From Symbiodolus clandestinus (GTDB lineage: Bacteria; Pseudomonadota; Gammaproteobacteria; Enterobacterales; G038960095), in contig CP152425.1 in NCBI GenBank assembly GCA_038960095.1, forward strand, positions 248,001-312,000: a stretch of DNA of 64,000 nucleotides, in the 5' to 3' direction. The notes beneath the pieces were generated by a model, which was not told where the DNA came from, ran no database searches, and saw only the letters and a list, made by a program, of their open reading frames with translations. The first letter of the stretch is position 1. Each line of letters begins with the position of its first letter. Shown here piece after piece: positions 27,099 through 36,131 of the stretch. Position numbers and translations under genes: made by a program.

Positions 27099-28477
27099 GG
27101 TTCACGCCACGCTTCTGATTGGTATTCACGCACGGGACTAAAGACATAATCAATAACCCTTCTTTTTCCTACTTTAATATTGGTCTGAATCGACATACCC
27201 GGTGTGAGCATTACTTTCTTACCATCTACCATGATGTAGTTCTGCTTAAGCGTAATCTGCGCTGGGAATACATAGGAAGAGTCTCCTGATGCCGCCTCAG
27301 AGCGCTCCTGAGCAATGGCATCGCGTGAAATACTCTTCACGTTTCCTTGTAAAGTTCCATAACGGCTGTAGGGAAAAGCATCTATCTTAATTGTGACTGC
27401 ATCGCCAACCTGAACAAACCCTATATCTTTATTTTTGATCTGCACTTCAGCAATTTGCGGAGCATCATGCGGCGTAATGATTAAAATTTTATTGTTAGGA
27501 TTTACGATACCGCCAATAGTATTTGCCTCTAACTTCTGTACGATACCATCTAAAGGCGCACGCAAGACTTGAAGACGCTGGTATTCTCGTGCTCTTCCCA
27601 AATTTTGTTGTAGATCGGGTAGTTGATTATTCAGCTCCCTTAATCTTTCATGCCACTCGCGGTGGATTTGAGATTGCTGGGAAGCACGCCGCTGCTGCAA
27701 ACTCTTCTGTTCAGCTTTCAATACATTAAGCATCGAGCGTTGATTGGTCAACTCTCGGTCGGTGTTAAGGGCACCGGCTTCATATTCCAATAGTTTTTCG
27801 CGTGATTGTACTTGCGAAGCGGTTAATTTTTTCTGAGCAGCCAAACGTTGTTGGTAGTTCTCCTGTAGCTTTTCTAAGACGGCTATCTCTGCTCGACACT
27901 TCTCTTGATCTGAGGCATTTTTAGCTAAAATAGCATCCGCCTCAGACAGCTGTGCACGATAATGCTGCCATAAACTCTGACAATACAAACGACTTTCAGC
28001 AATAACCGATTCAGGAGCATCAATCGCCGTTATTTCCGACCATTTAGGGTCCTCACTAATTAACGTTTGGTAACAGGCAGATACTAGCTGCTGATGAGCT
28101 AATTTTTCCTGAGATGACTGCAAACCTCTCTGAGCATCCACGTGATTCAGTGTCAGCAAAGGATCGCCCTTTTTAACCGACTGTCCATTACGCACATGAA
28201 TCTCAACCACTTCTCCATTGAAGTAAGGCTGTATCTCTTGAGAGCGGCTAGGGACTTCCAGCTTGCCAACAGCAACCACATGCATATCAAGCTGCCCCAA
28301 GCAGGCCCAAACAATTGCCACGATAACTGAACAAGCAATTACCTTAGCAGTTATCCGAGCCGATGGTGACGGCGGTCGTTCCAAAAGTTCTAGGTAAGCC
28401 GGCAAGAATTCATAATGATCTTGAGTGCGACCCCTGTTTTTCCAAGCATTGTACCAGTTTTTTAATCGTGCGCGCAT
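27095..28477 (-). CDS. rtxD: Type I secretion membrane fusion protein, RtxD/HlyD-like
   Basis: Periplasmic adaptor joining the ABC exporter to an outer-membrane TolC channel. The 460-residue protein has one membrane helix (about 50-70, VIACSVIVAIVWACLG), a lipoyl/barrel-sandwich part (VEIHVRNGQSVKKGDPLLTL), a long coiled coil (about 130-300) and the closing half LQVLRAPLDGIVQKL, ending in the HlyD family segment ALAQERSEAASG-type region and VDGKKVMLTPGMSIQTNIKVGKRRVIDYVFSPV. The ATG at 28477 overlaps the TGA of rtxB (TGATG), so translation is coupled; a start 13 codons upstream would overlap rtxB by 40 bases and is less likely. Confidence 0.88.
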   Translation of the reverse strand: MRARLKNWYNAWKNRGRTQDHYEFLPAYLELLERPPSPSARITAKVIACSVIVAIVWACLGQLDMHVVAVGKLEVPSRSQEIQPYFNGEVVEIHVRNGQSVKKGDPLLTLNHVDAQRGLQSSQEKLAHQQLVSACYQTLISEDPKWSEITAIDAPESVIAESRLYCQSLWQHYRAQLSEADAILAKNASDQEKCRAEIAVLEKLQENYQQRLAAQKKLTASQVQSREKLLEYEAGALNTDRELTNQRSMLNVLKAEQKSLQQRRASQQSQIHREWHERLRELNNQLPDLQQNLGRAREYQRLQVLRAPLDGIVQKLEANTIGGIVNPNNKILIITPHDAPQIAEVQIKNKDIGFVQVGDAVTIKIDAFPYSRYGTLQGNVKSISRDAIAQERSEAASGDSSYVFPAQITLKQNYIMVDGKKVMLTPGMSIQTNIKVGKRRVIDYVFSPVREYQSEAWREP

Positions 28478-30567
28478 CAACTCGCTTCCTGTTTTAAGTC
28501 TTGTTGCAGATTCCACAGACGAGCATACTTACCTTGTAATCCTAACAAAGACTCATGCTCTCCCTGTTCTATGATTTGTCCTTGATGTAGCACAATAATA
28601 CGATGACATTGACGAACAGTCGATAAACGATGCGCAATGGTGACTACCGTGCGCCCAACCGAAATCCGCTCCATATTTTCCTGAATAATCGCTTGCGACT
28701 CGTCATCTAGAGCGCTCGTTGCTTCATCAAAAATCAAAATCTTTGGATTAGGTAGCAAAGCCCGTGCAATGGCAACTCGCTGTCGCTGTCCCCCGGACAA
28801 CGAACTGCCTCCTTCAGCCAACACGGTGTCATAACCCATCGGTAACCGTAAAATGAATTCATGGGCACCCGCTAACTGAGCTGCTTCCATAACTCGCTCT
28901 AAAGATGCTTCTGGGATTGCTTGTGCAATATTGTCTCTTACACTGCGGTTGAACAAAAAGTTCTCTTGAAGTACCACAGAGACCTGCCGGCGCAAGCTAA
29001 CGATATTGATCGAGTCTAACGGATGGTCATCAAACCAAATACACCCGTTTTCTGGTAAATAGAGTCGCAGCAGTAGCCGAGCTAAGGTACTCTTACCTGA
29101 TCCTGACTCCCCAACAATCCCAATATGCTCTCCTGCCTTGATTTGCAATGTTATTCCATGAAGCACTAATGGCGCCCCGGGTTGATAACGGAAAGTTATC
29201 GCTTGTAAGTTGATATTTCCTTGCAATTCAATAGGTGGCTCCTTGCTCTCCTGCTCCCTAGGCATATTAAGGATGTCCCCTAACTTATCAACCGCCACCT
29301 GTGCTTGGACAAATTGACTCCACAGCTCAACTAATCGGCTTAATGGTTGAGATAGGTGATCAGACATCATTTTAAAGGCAATTAATTGACCCAAGGTTAT
29401 TCGTTGCTCAATAACATATTGGGCCCCTAACCATAATATCGCCGATGAGACAAATTTCCCCAAAAATTGTACACCATGGTTAGAAAATGATGAGAGCAGT
29501 TGTGTTCGATAGCTCGCTGCTACTAAGTCACGCGTCTGTATCTCCCAGCGGCGGGCTAATCTGGGCTCAACCGCTAAACTCTTGACCGTCTCCGCACCAG
29601 CAATACTCTCCGTTAGAAAAGCAGTGTTAACCGCGTTGTAGCGAAATTGTTCTTCTAAGCGATCTTGAAGCGGCTGAGTTATCTTCCAAGCAATTAGAAT
29701 GTAAATAGGTACCGAAACCAATACAATAGCAGTAAGCATTGGTGATAAGGACCACATCACAACCAGAAACACACTCATGAAAATGAGATCAACCACCAAG
29801 GTAAATAGTGAACCGCCCAGAAATTCTCGTACGCTATCCAATTCGCGCACGCGAGCCACTAAAGCACCTACTTGGCGATTTTTAAAATACAACAGCGGCA
29901 ATCCCAACAGGTGCTGGACTAAATTGACACCTAACAGCACATCGATCCGATTTGCCGTATGGGAATATTGATATTCACGCAACGCACGCAGTACCGATTC
30001 ATAAATCCCTGTTGCTACCAGCGCTAAAATCAGTATATCTAAGGTTTTCATTCCCTGGTGAAACAACACCTTATCCATTACCACCTGGAAGAACAATGGC
30101 AACATGAGCGCTAACAGCTGTAAAATAAATGAAAACAGCAGCACTTCCAGCAACAACCAACGATACTTCCAAAAAGCTGGCAAAAACCAAGTTAGGCTAA
30201 ATTTTAGAGACGGGGCGTACAAGCGAATAACTTCACCTGTCCAAGCATTGCGCAATTGATCTTCAGTCCACAATTCGGTGTTCGGCTGAAATGGGTGCTG
30301 GACCAGTCCTCGTACACTATCCATTTTAGCCAATAAACGATAATCGCCATCTTTACCTAGAAAAGCGATGGGTAAATGCTTAGTAGCTACTTTATGGAAT
30401 GGTAAGCGACGGCGACGCAACCGCGCCCCTTGATTTTGATTGAGCAGCTTTAAGCCGCTGTCAATGTTTGGATGAGAGTTGGCAAGAATCTCTGTGGCAG
30501 GATGAATTCCCATCAGTTGCAACATCAACCGGCCACAGGCAATTGCACTTTTTATCGTATCGGCCAT
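28477..30567 (-). CDS. rtxB: Type I secretion ABC transporter, RtxB/HlyB-like
   Basis: 696-residue ABC exporter, first gene of the rtxBDE set. Residues 1-120 form a degenerate C39-like domain (no catalytic Cys), followed by membrane helices (LLALMLPLFFQVVMDKVLFHQ is the typical HlyB/RtxB first segment), an exporter loop, and the ATPase domain with GESGSGKSTLARLLLRLY (about 485), SLSGGQRQRVAIARALLPNP (about 589) and ILIFDEATSALDDES. All ATPase motifs are intact, so the exporter should be functional. Substrate would be an RTX-type protein encoded elsewhere. Confidence 0.87.
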   Translation of the reverse strand: MADTIKSAIACGRLMLQLMGIHPATEILANSHPNIDSGLKLLNQNQGARLRRRRLPFHKVATKHLPIAFLGKDGDYRLLAKMDSVRGLVQHPFQPNTELWTEDQLRNAWTGEVIRLYAPSLKFSLTWFLPAFWKYRWLLLEVLLFSFILQLLALMLPLFFQVVMDKVLFHQGMKTLDILILALVATGIYESVLRALREYQYSHTANRIDVLLGVNLVQHLLGLPLLYFKNRQVGALVARVRELDSVREFLGGSLFTLVVDLIFMSVFLVVMWSLSPMLTAIVLVSVPIYILIAWKITQPLQDRLEEQFRYNAVNTAFLTESIAGAETVKSLAVEPRLARRWEIQTRDLVAASYRTQLLSSFSNHGVQFLGKFVSSAILWLGAQYVIEQRITLGQLIAFKMMSDHLSQPLSRLVELWSQFVQAQVAVDKLGDILNMPREQESKEPPIELQGNINLQAITFRYQPGAPLVLHGITLQIKAGEHIGIVGESGSGKSTLARLLLRLYLPENGCIWFDDHPLDSINIVSLRRQVSVVLQENFLFNRSVRDNIAQAIPEASLERVMEAAQLAGAHEFILRLPMGYDTVLAEGGSSLSGGQRQRVAIARALLPNPKILIFDEATSALDDESQAIIQENMERISVGRTVVTIAHRLSTVRQCHRIIVLHQGQIIEQGEHESLLGLQGKYARLWNLQQDLKQEAS

Positions 30568-31050
30568 ATTTGCCCAAAATGCGTTTGTTCAGTAGTAATT
30601 GACGTCCTTCGCCCAACATCGGTAAGGATTTCTACTGCAGCCAGGCCTTACCCTGGCTATCCTCGGTGGATTCCTGCTTTACAGAGTGGTTTAACGACAC
30701 CTACTCTCTTCAGGCTTAAATTTCCGCACGCCCTGCGGTATAAGCTAGCGGTCGCTAATTAGCTTGGCTATTTTAGCAATGGTACTGGGATAGTCAAAAC
30801 ATTTCGCACCTGATATCTCCGCCCTAAATGATGTGGTTTTACGGCGTAATCAATCATAACAACGCGGGTCACTGCTGGCGGTCCAATAGGAGTTAAACTT
30901 AGTTTCCGATCCTAGGTTGTTTTGCCCAGACGAAGAGGCTGTTTCTTTATATTTTGTGATTCAACTCGATAATCATTACCGGAAAGCTGACAAATTCCCA
31001 CAATTCGCTAAAAAGAGGGGATGTGAGTGGCAGATTGAGTATTATCAACG
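30568..31050. other. rtxB-comM intergenic region
   Basis: 483 bases between two divergent genes. The first 200 bases contain a possible IS200/IS605 right-end relic. Beyond that I see no gene; the promoters of rtxBDE and comM should lie here. The comM ATG has AAGAGGGGATG-like purines about 30 bases upstream but no close Shine-Dalgarno. Confidence 0.45.
30590..30775 (-). mobile_element. Possible right-end relic of an IS200/IS605-family element
   Basis: Read on the minus strand, a short frame ends ACGNLSLKRVGVVK-like, reminiscent of the variable C-terminal tail of TnpB, and about 100 bases later comes GGGCGAAGGACGTCAATTAC. A similar ending (GGGGGCGAGCTGTCAATTAG) follows the tnpB remnant at 46 kb. 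Both look like the structured right end of this transposon type. The rest of the element is gone. Weak call from motif resemblance only. Confidence 0.3.
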
Positions 31051-32565
31051 ATGAGTTTTGCAACTATTTATACGCGGGCTTCAATCGGTATCGAGGCCCC
31101 TACCGTCATAGTGGAGGTACACATCAGCCATGGTTTGCCTGGTTTTACTCTGGTTGGACTAGCAGAGATTGCTGTCAAAGAAGCACGGGATCGCGTGCGT
31201 AGCGCTCTATTAAACAGTGGCTTCACTTTTCCAGCAAAACGGATTACTGTTAACTTGGCTCCAGCTGATCTGCCTAAGGAAGGAGGACGCTATGATTTAG
31301 CGATTGCTTTAGGTATTTTAGCTGCCTCAGCACAGATCCCATTAGCGAACTTGTCACGCTACGAATTCTTAGGAGAACTAGGCCTATCAGGGGCCTTACG
31401 GGCAGTGACTGGTATCATTCCAGCAGCATTAGCAGCGCATGCCGCAAAGCGACAACTAATTACTGCCGTCAATCATAGCGAAGAAGTCGCTCTAGTCACC
31501 CAACAAGAAACTTTGGTAGCCTCTGACCTTCTCGCATTATGTGCTTACCTACAAGGCAAGCAGCCGCTTCCAGCGGCTACCTTCGTTGATGCACCTACGG
31601 TCCCTTTCCCACTCGACTTGCAGGAAGTGATTGGTCAACAGCATGCCAAGCGTGCACTGGAGGTTGCTGCAGCCGGTACTCACCATCTGCTATTGCTAGG
31701 ACCTCCGGGTACGGGGAAGACTTTATTAGCCAATCGTCTTCCCAGCATTCTTCCCCCAATGATTCCTGAAGCGGTTTTAGAAACGGCAGTCATCACCTGC
31801 CTAGTCTACGGTCAATCCAAGCTTGCATCCTGGCAATTTCCTCCATTTCGTGCACCCCATCATACCGCTTCTGTCGCTGCTTTGGTGGGGGGTGGCCGCT
31901 TACCCACTCCTGGAGAGATTGCCTTAGCCCATAATGGAGTGCTGTTTCTTGATGAATTACCGGAGTTTGAACGACGTGCATTAGATGCGCTTAGGCAATC
32001 CTTAGAATCTGGAGAGATTACCATTGCCCGTGCCAACTACAAGGTGACCTTTCCAGCACGTTTTCAACTGATTGCTGCCATGAACCCAAGTTTACATAAA
32101 ACAGCCTCTACGACCGGACTGCTGGCCGATCCACGGCCTATATTACGTTATCTCAGTCGGCTATCGGCGCCACTGTTGGACCGTTTTGATCTTTCTTTAG
32201 AAGTTCCGCTATTACCGCAGGGAACCTTAAGTCAAGGCGGGGATAGGGGAGAAAGTAGCCAAGTCATTCAAGATCGAGTGATTAAAGCACGAGCACGACA
32301 AATGGAGCGGCGAGGCAAAAGCAATGTCTGGTTATCCAGCCGAGAAGTTGAGCATGATTGTCGATTAACTACCACTGATGCCCATTTTTTAGAAACTGCT
32401 TTAGTGAAATTGGGGTTGTCTGCCCGCGCTTGGCATAAACTTCTTAAGGTATCCCGCACGATTGCTGATTTAGAAGATACTACTTCTATTGACCGTACGC
32501 ATCTTATGGAGGCATTGAGTTACCGAGCCATGGATCGCTTGCTGCGGTGCTTAAACTTCCGCTAA
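31051..32565 (+). CDS. comM: ComM/YifB-family AAA+ ATPase
   Basis: 504-residue Mg-chelatase-like AAA+ protein. In naturally competent bacteria ComM is a helicase that extends branch migration during chromosomal transformation; in Enterobacterales its role is less clear. The N-terminal S5-type domain (about 1-180, GIEAPTVIVEVHISHGLPGFTLVGLA) is followed by Walker A LLGPPGTGKTLLANRLPSILPP, FRAPHHTASVAALVGGG, Walker B GVLFLDELPEF, and the C-terminal lid (SRTIADLEDT). All motifs intact and full length compared with E. coli YifB. Confidence 0.95.
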   Translation: MSFATIYTRASIGIEAPTVIVEVHISHGLPGFTLVGLAEIAVKEARDRVRSALLNSGFTFPAKRITVNLAPADLPKEGGRYDLAIALGILAASAQIPLANLSRYEFLGELGLSGALRAVTGIIPAALAAHAAKRQLITAVNHSEEVALVTQQETLVASDLLALCAYLQGKQPLPAATFVDAPTVPFPLDLQEVIGQQHAKRALEVAAAGTHHLLLLGPPGTGKTLLANRLPSILPPMIPEAVLETAVITCLVYGQSKLASWQFPPFRAPHHTASVAALVGGGRLPTPGEIALAHNGVLFLDELPEFERRALDALRQSLESGEITIARANYKVTFPARFQLIAAMNPSLHKTASTTGLLADPRPILRYLSRLSAPLLDRFDLSLEVPLLPQGTLSQGGDRGESSQVIQDRVIKARARQMERRGKSNVWLSSREVEHDCRLTTTDAHFLETALVKLGLSARAWHKLLKVSRTIADLEDTTSIDRTHLMEALSYRAMDRLLRCLNFR

Positions 32566-32987
32566 AGTTAAGTTATCGCCTGAGTCCAATCCGTGCAGTC
32601 AGGTGACTTCATCCTATTGCTACCGATAAAATTTTATTCGAGAAGCTTTAGCGTACTTACTATAGGATCAAGGCGCCTAACCATAAAAAACAGTAGGCCG
32701 CCATTTTTAACTTATTGTCACGCTTTCACATGTGAAACTTTGCTCTTTGGGGGCTCTCTATTTTACAGCATACTCATCAGATACCGTCTTATCCGTTATG
32801 ATGCAAGCGCCAGAATGCTGCAAAATGCAAAGTAGTCAGGAATGCTCCCTCTCCACCAAAAACTAAGCTATGTGTGGAAAATTCCGCAGGTTTCGTTAAA
32901 ACTTAAACACCACTGCATGATATGAGATAGAAAATTAAATATTAAGGAGGGAGAACAACTAAAAGATTATCAACCGGTTTTTATAGA
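32566..32987. other. comM to tRNA-Asn gap
   Basis: 422 bases without a recognisable gene, repeat or terminator. An 80-codon frame runs through part of it but shows no family features and has no ribosome binding site. Confidence 0.5.
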
Positions 32988-33063
32988 TGGCTCCCCCGAC
33001 TGGATTCGAACCAGTGACATACGGATTAACAGTCCGCCGTTCTACCGACTGAACTACAGGGGA
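32988..33063 (-). tRNA. tRNA-Asn (GTT)
   Basis: On the minus strand a complete 76-base tRNA: acceptor TCCCCTG pairing with CGGGGGA, D arm TAGTTCAGTCGGTAGA, anticodon loop CTGTTAA with anticodon GTT, T arm GGTTCGAATCC, and encoded 3' GCCA. Confidence 0.97.
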
Positions 33064-33084
33064 ATGGCATATTGAACCGGATGC

Positions 33085-33113
33085 ATCATAGCGATCGCCC
33101 TAGCGGCTGTCAA
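33085..33113 (-). promoter_or_regulatory. Sigma-70 promoter for tRNA-Asn
   Basis: On the minus strand a perfect TTGACA is separated by 17 bases from TATGAT, and the tRNA 5' end lies 21 bases further. This is one of the best consensus promoters in the window. Confidence 0.85.
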
Positions 33114-33126
33114 TAGCCCAAGCTCG

Positions 33127-34338
33127 CTATTTAACAGTTTCACTCTCTATCCGAACCAGTTCAACGTCAGCAACCGGGACCCGAACTTTTTTTGCTTGCC
33201 CTCCCTGATACACTTCTGCCCAAACGTAATCTGCCTGCTGGTCAACCCGATCCAATAATAAAACGCCTGATTGGAAATCGGTTTCACTGAGTAGATTAAT
33301 CACAATCCGCAACTCTTCGGCCGCTACCCGACGCCAACTGGCTTCTTCAAAGTCGGAAAGTTGCGATTCCTCTGGAACATACTCAATAGTAGAATCAGAC
33401 TGAGTAGATGGCGATTTATCTATCAAAACCCGGACATCGTCCTGAGGAGGGTTAGTAACCCCCTCTATATCCTTGCTAGCACTTGAAAGCACGCTAGTCA
33501 GCGGCTGTATTTCCTTTGATTCTGGAGTCGATAATCGCCTAGCCTTGTCGACTAGAACGTCATCAGCCACCATCGGCTCTATCACTGGCTCTACGGCGAC
33601 TGATGGCTCCAATGCTACTACTTCTGTTGATGCTATTTCGATTGCTGGTACTGCGTCAACTTGGTGAGTGACTTTAGCCCCCCTAACGACTTTTCCAGCC
33701 CGTTTTTTACCGGCATTCAACCATTCGCGTGACTGCTGTCGGGTGATGCCCTGTTCCAAGGCCATTTGACAAATTTCTCGTACTTCATCGGGCTCAAGCT
33801 CATACAGTTGACGCAAATTATTTAAAGTCTCAATATCGCGAGTCACATTGGCTTGATAAAGCCCATTGATGCAATCAGCCATTTTTAGCAGGGAGAGATG
33901 GGTAGAGACAAAACTACTATTTTTTCCCAAACGTTCAGCAATCTCCTTTTGTTGCCAGCCCTGCTGCACAAATCGCTGTAGCGCTTGAGCTATTTCTAAT
34001 GGCATTAACGCTTCACGTTGGATATTTTCAATCAGTTCCCCAGCAACCTCATCCAATTCATTGCTTTTGGGATCGTTGATGATAGCTTCAATCCGGGCTA
34101 CCTTCGCTAATTGACAAGCTCGCCACCGACGCTCTCCTTGTTGAATCACATAGTACCCTTCGCTATTTTTAGGCGACACCACAATCGGCTGAATCTGTCC
34201 TTCACGCACTATTGAGTGTGCTAATGCTTCGATCTCTGAAAATTGCTGACGTACCTGCGAATTTTTAGCGCGTACCTCATCAACCCGTAGGGAGACCATC
34301 TGTTTGACTGATAACGATTGCTGATTATTCTCTACCAC
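33127..34338 (-). CDS. KorB/ParB-like DNA-binding protein
   Basis: 403 residues. An N-terminal ParB/Srx nuclease-type domain has GERRWRA (68-74) and ENIQRE (104-109); a helix-turn-helix lies at about 126-155 (QQKEIAERLGKNSSFVSTHLSLLK); a long disordered linker (225-335) follows; the C-terminal 60 residues (GVLLLDRVDQQADYVWAEV) resemble the SH3-like dimerisation domain of KorB, the IncP plasmid partition protein and repressor. Proteins of this kind come from plasmids or integrative elements, not the ParABS of the host chromosome. No parA partner is nearby. It lies just upstream of tRNA-Asn on the same strand, so it may be a remnant of an element integrated at the tRNA. Function here unknown. 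Confidence 0.75.
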   Translation of the reverse strand: MVENNQQSLSVKQMVSLRVDEVRAKNSQVRQQFSEIEALAHSIVREGQIQPIVVSPKNSEGYYVIQQGERRWRACQLAKVARIEAIINDPKSNELDEVAGELIENIQREALMPLEIAQALQRFVQQGWQQKEIAERLGKNSSFVSTHLSLLKMADCINGLYQANVTRDIETLNNLRQLYELEPDEVREICQMALEQGITRQQSREWLNAGKKRAGKVVRGAKVTHQVDAVPAIEIASTEVVALEPSVAVEPVIEPMVADDVLVDKARRLSTPESKEIQPLTSVLSSASKDIEGVTNPPQDDVRVLIDKSPSTQSDSTIEYVPEESQLSDFEEASWRRVAAEELRIVINLLSETDFQSGVLLLDRVDQQADYVWAEVYQGGQAKKVRVPVADVELVRIESETVK

Positions 34339-34526
34339 AGCACATACCTAATAATCTATATTCTTGCTCATGCCAAGCCAATCATCACTGACTTAACGCC
34401 ATACCAGCTGTATTACTTAGCTGAAAGCCCTACCCCGCCTTACCAATCCATCAAGCAGCTGATACAATAAACTTGCTACGGCTGGCCTGCTAACACAAGT
34501 TTAGATAAACAGAAGGGGGATTCTGA

Positions 34527-35966
34527 GTGAGTCACGCTGGATCACACCATTTCTATTTTTATGACTATGAGACCTTTGGTCAACACCCTGCGCTTGATCG
34601 ACCGGTGCAGTTTGCTGGTGTACGAACTGATGATGATTTCAATCCTATCGAAGCACCACAGCTGTTTTATTGCCAACCCCCTCAAGACTACCTACCTGAT
34701 CCACAAGCGGTATTAATCACGGGCATCACCCCTCAACAAGCGCTAGAGCAGGGAACCAACGAAGCGGAGTTCGCTCGACAAATTCATCAAGTGCTAACGC
34801 AACCCAATAGCTGTATTCTGGGATATAATAGTATCCGCTTTGATGATGAAGTGACGCGTCATCTGTTCTATCGCAATTTTTATGACCCTTATGGCTATAG
34901 CTGGCAGCAGGGCAATTCCCGTTGGGACCTTTTAGATGTAGCACGCGCTTGCTACGCACTACGCCCGGCAGGCATAGAATGGCCAACCACCGAAGAGGGA
35001 ATACCCTGTTTTAAGCTCCAACGACTGACAGAAGCTAATGATATTGTCCATCGACAAGCCCATGATGCCCTATCTGACGTTTATGCCACAATTGCGCTAG
35101 CCAAACGGCTACGACAAGCCCAACCCCGACTGTTTAACTACTTATATCACCATCGGACTAAGCAGCTGTTAGCCTCGCTGATTAATATTCAGCAATTAAC
35201 TCCCTTAGTTCACATTTCAGGCATGTTTAGTGCTCGAAAAGGTTGTACGAGTTGGGTAGTCCCCTTAGCCTGGCATCCTAACAATCAGAATGCTGTCATT
35301 GCTTGTGATCTGAGCGGTGATATTGAACCCCTACTGATGCAAAACGTGGAGTGGCTACAGCAGCACCTATTTAGTAGGCAGGAGAAGTTAGGGGAAACTA
35401 AGGTCGTTATCCCCTTAAAGCTGATCCATCTCAATAAATGCCCGGTCCTAGCACCAGCTAACACCCTACGCCCACAGGATGCTGAGCGTCTGGGCCTAAA
35501 TCGTCACCATTGTCTGCTTAATCTAAAAAAACTGCAGAAGGCAGGACCAAGGATCGGTGAGACGGTGACTGCTATCTTTTCTAAACCTCCCGAAATCGCT
35601 TGGGATCGGGATGTTGAAGCCTGTCTTTATGATAATTTCTTTAGTCAAGCTGATCGAAAGCTTATTCAACAAGTACCTTCACTGCCTGCATCACAGCTGA
35701 CTACCCTGGCAGGACGTTTTCAGGATGAACGCTTAGCGCCCTTGTTATTTCGCTATCGCGCTCGTAACTTTCCACATACTCTCTCTACGCAAGAACAGGA
35801 CAATTGGCATGCTCACTGCCAGCAGCGATGGGCAACGTGGCCATTCCAGCATCAACTACAGCAATTGCTACAAACTTATACTAAGCAACCCAATGCGCTG
35901 ATGCTCCTACAACAGATAGTTAGCTACTACAATCTAGTAACTGAGGAAGCGGCATTGACTGGATAA
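34527..35966 (+). CDS. sbcB: Exodeoxyribonuclease I
   Basis: 3'-to-5' exonuclease on single-stranded DNA, acting in mismatch repair and trimming recombination ends. The 479-residue protein has the DEDDh active site: FYDYETFG (Asp, Glu), LGYNSIRFDDEVTRHLFYRN, and AHDALSDVYATIALA (His and Asp). The C-terminal SH3-like and accessory domains follow. Starts at GTG 34527 with AAGGGGGA nine bases before. Length agrees with E. coli (475). Confidence 0.96.
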   Translation: MSHAGSHHFYFYDYETFGQHPALDRPVQFAGVRTDDDFNPIEAPQLFYCQPPQDYLPDPQAVLITGITPQQALEQGTNEAEFARQIHQVLTQPNSCILGYNSIRFDDEVTRHLFYRNFYDPYGYSWQQGNSRWDLLDVARACYALRPAGIEWPTTEEGIPCFKLQRLTEANDIVHRQAHDALSDVYATIALAKRLRQAQPRLFNYLYHHRTKQLLASLINIQQLTPLVHISGMFSARKGCTSWVVPLAWHPNNQNAVIACDLSGDIEPLLMQNVEWLQQHLFSRQEKLGETKVVIPLKLIHLNKCPVLAPANTLRPQDAERLGLNRHHCLLNLKKLQKAGPRIGETVTAIFSKPPEIAWDRDVEACLYDNFFSQADRKLIQQVPSLPASQLTTLAGRFQDERLAPLLFRYRARNFPHTLSTQEQDNWHAHCQQRWATWPFQHQLQQLLQTYTKQPNALMLLQQIVSYYNLVTEEAALTG

Positions 35967-36131
35967 CCCCCCTAATGGCTATAGAAAATTAAAAGACGGC
36001 AGGCTTTACAATCAACTCGCTAGCATAAAATAATTCTCTATTTTCAGCCAAGGTGATAGCCGTTTACTGTCAGCCACTCTATGGTATGCTAAGCAACTCA
36101 TGACTTGGCTGCTTGATATAAGATAATCCTG

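Noticed and set aside
32593..32835. 80-codon frame after comM
   Set aside because: No ribosome binding site, no family features, composition like the surrounding non-coding sequence.
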